From Candidatus Krumholzibacteriia bacterium (GTDB lineage: Bacteria > Krumholzibacteriota > Krumholzibacteriia > LZORAL124-64-63), in contig JAQULN010000073.1 in NCBI GenBank assembly GCA_028718575.1, positions 1 to 9,808 of the forward strand: a stretch of DNA of 9,808 nt, in the 5' to 3' direction. Numbering within the stretch: the stretch's first letter is position 1; each line of letters opens with the position of its first letter. The notes under the pieces are model-generated. The model did not search any database. It worked only from the letters and a program-made list of their open reading frames with translations, and was not told the origin of the DNA. Positions 6,722 to 9,808 of the stretch are shown here, piece after piece. The position numbers and the translations under genes are program-made.

Positions 6722-9700
6722 ATGTGGGATCACAGTGGACGGTGTAAACCGATTGCCGTGGGCGTGACGCTGGGCCTGTTCTTCCTCGCCTTGGCGCTGC
6801 CGGCCGCCGGTGCCTTCGATGCGGCAGCCCTCCAGGCGCGGCTGGGTCAGCGCGGCGCGCCGGACTGGCTCGGCGCCGTGGATCTGGCCGCCAAAGCGGC
6901 CGACAAGTCGATCGGCGGCACGTTGCAGGTGGCGGTCGGCGATGGCGGTACGGTCCAGTACAACGACGGCGCCGGCTGGCAGAACCTGCCGGATGCCGGT
7001 TACCCGACGGGGGAGTTTCTGTACCGCGTCGACGCGCTCAGCCTCGATAACCTTTGGGTTTGCGGTGCGAACGGCGTGCGGTCGTTCGATGGAAACGACT
7101 GGAGTGAGCCGCAGCTCACCGGCCATGACGTTTTCTCCATCATGGTGCGGCCAGATGGCGTCGTGGCTTGCACGACCGGCGGCCAGGTCTGGCGCGACAC
7201 CGGGTCTGGTTGGGTGAATCTGGTAAGCGCTGGCAACCTCTTGTTCGGAGTATGGGGACTGTCGGCTGACGACTTCTGGATCTGCGGTTCCGAAGGCCTG
7301 ATCAGGCGTTACCGCCATGGTGAGTGGACAACGGTGAGTTCTGGAACGACCGAGGATCTGTATACTATATGGGGCGCTCCCGGCGTCGGGCCGTTCTTCG
7401 TCGGCGTCGCTGGCACGTTCCTGGTTTACCGCGACGGTGCCATCCACCCGATCACGACGGGCACCGCCCTTACGATGAACAGCATCCACGGTACTTCGGC
7501 GACCGACATCTGGATCTGCGGTGTAAATGGACGTGTCTGGCATTACGACGGAACCCCCCCCCTCACCGAGTACAATCCGAATGGGTTGAGTGTCTATTTA
7601 TGGGGCGTTTCGGCGCTGCCCGGCGGCCAAGTCACGGTCGTCGGGAACGGCGGCAATGTCCAACATTTCGACGGCGAGGTATGGACGGCGAACAATATCT
7701 CCACCACGGCCTACCTCGTCGGTTTGATCAGCCTCCCCTCGGTGGACAACGCGGGCTGGTGGGATGGGTTCGCTCGCGCGCCGCAGGGTCAGGGGCTCGG
7801 CTACGAGAGCGGCGGCGGCGTCGCGCTCAGCGTGATCAACTACGGCGGCAGGCTCGTGGCCCACGGATCATTCGACGCAGCCGGCGGGCAGCCTGCGTCC
7901 AACATCGCCGCCTTCGACGGCACGGCCTGGGAGGCTTTGCCGGCAGTCGAGGTGCCGATCGACCTGTTATGTCAGTCCCTTGCAATCTATGCTGGGGATC
8001 TTGTCTGCGTCGATGCCCCGGAGTCCGGGATCAACCGGGTCCAGCGCCTGAGCGGAAGCAACTGGGAATCGATGGGCCCCGTTTTAGAACATCCCGTGCT
8101 CGTGATCAAGAATCTGACCATCGCAAGTGAAGAGCGTTTGTACATCGCCGGAGAGATCCCGCATCCCACAAATATCAATGAATTCGCAGTCTTCCGTTGG
8201 AATCCGCAGTCTGAGATCTGGCAGCCCGTCGGCAGCGGACTGCCGGACGAGGCGACCTTCTCCCTTGCCGAGTTCGGCGGAGATCTCTTCGCGTCGCTTG
8301 CGGACCGGCGTGAAATCTGGCGGCTCGCCGGCGGGAATCCATCCGGTGTCTGGGATCTGGTCTTTGCTAGTGCAACCGTCTACCCGGTGGGCTTGCTCAA
8401 GCACCAAGGCTCCCTCTATGTCGGCTGCAGCGGCGAAGAAACCGCTTTGTTGCGCCGGTATATTCCGGGCGGTTCGCTCGAATGGCAGAACGTCGGGGCG
8501 GTGGTGTCCGGCGACGGATATATCTTCGGTATGACCAGTTGGGGCGACCGCATCATCTTGAGCGGCGGGTTTATGCAACTCGGTACGGCAGTTTCGCGCC
8601 ATGTCGCGTACTGGGAGAATGGCACGGTCCACGGGTTCGGCTCCGGTTTGCAGAGTTGGCTGGGAGCGTACGGCTCCGCGTTTCTCAATGATGACATTTA
8701 CTTCGGAGGTTTCGGCATCTCCGGTGCCGGCACCTGCGAGTCCTGGGGCATCGCCCGCTGGCGCGATTTGGGCGGCGCGGCGACGACGCCGCAGGTCGCG
8801 GTCACGGCGCCGGCCTCGGTCGCCGCGGGTTTTCCAGCGACGATCTCCGCCGCGGTGACGTCCTACCAGACGGTGCAGCGCGTCTCGGTCGCCTACCGTG
8901 CGCTCGATCAGCAGGATTTCCAGCACCGCGTCATGGAGCCGCCGACCAGCAAGAGCGACGGAACGTTCGAGACCACGATTCCCGGCAGCGACATCAGTTC
9001 CTACGGCCTGCAGTACTTCGTCACGGTGCAGACCAATCAAGCGACGGTCACCGTGCCCGCCAATGCTGGGCTGACGGCTGGCTTCGTCGGTGCCGGCGTA
9101 GCGTCCGACCTTCTGCAGGAAGTCGCCATGCGGTACGAGCTGATCGGCGTGCCGTTCGTCCCGCTCGGCAACATGCGCCAGATCCTCGAGGACGACCTCG
9201 GCGGCTACGATCCCTCGAAGTGGCGGCTCGAGCGCTGGAACCCCGCCACACAGCGTTATCTGCCGTACTCGTCGGTGCCGCCGTTCGCGCCGGGCCGCGG
9301 CTACTACCTGATCCAGCGCAATCCCGTCACGATCGACATCAGCGGCACGACGACCAGCACCGTGGGCGGCGCGACGATTCCGCTCGAGCCCGGGTGGAAC
9401 ATGATCGCCGCCCCGTACCTGTTCAGTGTCCCGTGGGCGGAGGTCGAGCAGCCGGCGGCGCTGGAGGACCAACTCATCGCGCGCGTGGACGATGCCTACG
9501 AGGCGAGCACGACGCTGGTGCCCTGGCGGGGCTACTTCGTGTACCTGACGGGATCGAGCCCGGCGACCTTGACCGTGCCAGCGGCCGTTCCGGGCAAGTC
9601 CGACGGCGAAGGTCTGCCGGCCGGCAAGACGATCGACGAGCCGACGGAGTTGCCGGGTTGCGACTGGGTGATCGCAATGGCCGCCGAGCAGGGCGAGAGC

Positions 9701-9808
9701 CGGGACCTGCCGAAGATCGTGGGCGCCTTGACCGCGCTCGACGGCGGACCGGGCGACCTGCACCAGCCGCCCTCGTTGCCGCACGATCTGTCGGTGTGGC
9801 TGGAACGT
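6722..9808 (+). CDS. Large exported protein: two tandem beta-propellers plus Ig-like and C-terminal modules (3' end outside window)
   Basis: The frame is open for 1029 codons to the window edge with no stop. Residues 1-31 form a signal peptide: basic R7/K9, a hydrophobic core (about 11-26) and a likely cut after AAGA (A31/F32), so the protein leaves the cytoplasm. Residues about 60-330 hold seven degenerate units with a (D)xWxCGxxGxVxxYDGxxW pattern; residues about 365-690 hold seven units with a YGGxLxxxGxF...IAxxDGxxWxxLG pattern. Both look like beta-propellers. Residues about 695-785 resemble an Ig-like sandwich (VSVAYRAL, YGLQYFVTV). Residues from about 795 have IGVPF (808-812), FAPGRGYYLI and GWNMIAAP (891-898), a style I associate with secreted proteins of Eisenbacteria/Krumholzibacteria-like bacteria. 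I do not recognise a named gene. No enzymatic motif is visible; adhesion, binding or a surface role is a guess. A T6SS link rests only on adjacency. Confidence 0.93.
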   Translation, partial: MWDHSGRCKPIAVGVTLGLFFLALALPAAGAFDAAALQARLGQRGAPDWLGAVDLAAKAADKSIGGTLQVAVGDGGTVQYNDGAGWQNLPDAGYPTGEFLYRVDALSLDNLWVCGANGVRSFDGNDWSEPQLTGHDVFSIMVRPDGVVACTTGGQVWRDTGSGWVNLVSAGNLLFGVWGLSADDFWICGSEGLIRRYRHGEWTTVSSGTTEDLYTIWGAPGVGPFFVGVAGTFLVYRDGAIHPITTGTALTMNSIHGTSATDIWICGVNGRVWHYDGTPPLTEYNPNGLSVYLWGVSALPGGQVTVVGNGGNVQHFDGEVWTANNISTTAYLVGLISLPSVDNAGWWDGFARAPQGQGLGYESGGGVALSVINYGGRLVAHGSFDAAGGQPASNIAAFDGTAWEALPAVEVPIDLLCQSLAIYAGDLVCVDAPESGINRVQRLSGSNWESMGPVLEHPVLVIKNLTIASEERLYIAGEIPHPTNINEFAVFRWNPQSEIWQPVGSGLPDEATFSLAEFGGDLFASLADRREIWRLAGGNPSGVWDLVFASATVYPVGLLKHQGSLYVGCSGEETALLRRYIPGGSLEWQNVGAVVSGDGYIFGMTSWGDRIILSGGFMQLGTAVSRHVAYWENGTVHGFGSGLQSWLGAYGSAFLNDDIYFGGFGISGAGTCESWGIARWRDLGGAATTPQVAVTAPASVAAGFPATISAAVTSYQTVQRVSVAYRALDQQDFQHRVMEPPTSKSDGTFETTIPGSDISSYGLQYFVTVQTNQATVTVPANAGLTAGFVGAGVASDLLQEVAMRYELIGVPFVPLGNMRQILEDDLGGYDPSKWRLERWNPATQRYLPYSSVPPFAPGRGYYLIQRNPVTIDISGTTTSTVGGATIPLEPGWNMIAAPYLFSVPWAEVEQPAALEDQLIARVDDAYEASTTLVPWRGYFVYLTGSSPATLTVPAAVPGKSDGEGLPAGKTIDEPTELPGCDWVIAMAAEQGESRDLPKIVGALTALDGGPGDLHQPPSLPHDLSVWLER
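6902..7720 (+). repeat. Seven ~39-residue units, probable first seven-bladed beta-propeller
   Basis: Aligning the glycine of the (W)-x-C-G motif gives anchors at residues 73, 115, 151 (Thr), 189, 228, 267 and 308, with spacings of 42, 36, 38, 39, 39 and 41. The best units are NLWVCGANG, DFWICGSEG and DIWICGVNG, each followed by an aromatic-x-x-G-x-W closing strand. Seven units suggest one closed propeller, of a Ycf48/BNR-like style by eye. The boundaries are approximate and the unit alignment was made by eye. Confidence 0.7.
7554..7562 (+). repeat. C9 homopolymer inside the coding region
   Basis: Nine consecutive C bases lie in frame as Thr-Pro-Pro-Leu codons in the first propeller, between units 6 and 7. 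At nine C the ORF is intact. Loss of one C would bring a TGA at 7587-7589 into frame; gain of one C would run to a TGA at 8128-8130. I noticed no comparable homopolymer elsewhere in the window; the next longest seen is T6 at 1545-1550. Confidence 0.9.
7805..8770 (+). repeat. Seven ~47-residue units, probable second seven-bladed beta-propeller
   Basis: Anchoring on the aromatic/polar position of YGGRLVAHG-like strands gives residues 374, 423, 469, 518, 561, 607 and 655, with spacings of 49, 46, 49, 43, 46 and 48. Unit 1 (GSFDAAGGQPASNIAAFDG) is the clearest and resembles the G-x-F-x-x-AGG-x-x-x-x-x-IA-x-W-DG repeats common in large surface proteins. Units 2-5 are more degenerate. The boundaries were set by eye. 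Confidence 0.65.

Noticed and set aside
7324..8130. Plus-strand open frame of 268 codons overlapping the exported-protein gene in another frame
   Set aside because: The translation is Arg-rich without motifs, and the other frame carries the clear propeller repeats. It matters only as the frame entered if the C9 tract gained one base.
8084..9784. Minus-strand open frame of 566 codons opposite the exported protein
   Set aside because: Its composition (Arg/Gly/Val/His-rich, no motif, no repeats) is that of a shadow, whereas the plus strand shows a signal peptide, repeats and conserved module motifs.
1..9808. CRISPR arrays, tRNA or rRNA genes, insertion sequences, attachment sites
   Set aside because: No regularly spaced identical repeats, no transposase-like frame with terminal inverted repeats and no RNA gene pattern were seen; the window is almost entirely covered by protein-coding frames.

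Overview
The window is high-GC DNA carrying one dense plus-strand gene block. Positions 1-6624 are the 3' part of a canonical contractile (phage-tail-like) type VI secretion system (T6SS) operon, in the order tagJ (3' end only) - tssE - tssF - tssG - tssH/clpV. Positions 6722-9808 hold the 5' part of a different gene, a large exported multi-domain protein that runs off the right edge. Every gene is on the + strand. Long open frames on the minus strand opposite clpV, tssF and the exported protein look like coding shadows produced by the strong GC bias at third codon positions.

T6SS block: the gene order (tagJ-E-F-G-clpV) is that of TagJ-containing T6SS loci such as Pseudomonas aeruginosa HSI-I, from memory of that locus. 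TssE, TssF and TssG are baseplate components: TssE is the gp25-like sheath initiator, and TssF/TssG are wedge proteins. ClpV is the AAA+ ATPase that dismantles the contracted TssB/TssC sheath, and TagJ is an accessory protein linked to the sheath and ClpV. The genes are packed: tssE/tssF overlap by 8 bp, tssF/tssG by 37 bp, and tssG/tssH are 23 bp apart. The only spacer with visible structure is the 46-bp tagJ-tssE gap, which forms a perfect 8-bp GC-rich hairpin. The membrane complex, tube, spike and sheath genes (tssJLM, hcp, vgrG, tssBC, tssA, tssK) are not in the window.

Exported protein block: after a 97-bp gap comes an ORF of at least 1029 codons with a good ribosome binding site and a clear signal peptide. 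My reading of its repeats is two consecutive sets of seven degenerate units. The first has a period of about 39 residues and the second about 47, consistent with two seven-bladed beta-propellers in tandem. They are followed by an Ig-like beta-sandwich and a C-terminal module with a GWNMIAAP motif. I associate that module with secreted proteins of high-GC Eisenbacteria/Krumholzibacteria-like and other FCB-related bacteria. The gene contains a 9-C homopolymer in frame, and its codon use changes sharply between the propellers and the C-terminal module.

Organism: the module style suggests a high-GC bacterium outside the classical Proteobacteria, possibly an Eisenbacteria/Krumholzibacteriota-type lineage or a deltaproteobacterium-like group, carrying a T6SS of proteobacterial layout. 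This is an inference from protein style, not a phylogenetic result. The T6SS itself is a known system. The less ordinary part is the double-propeller exported protein that sits where HSI-I-type loci carry vgrG.
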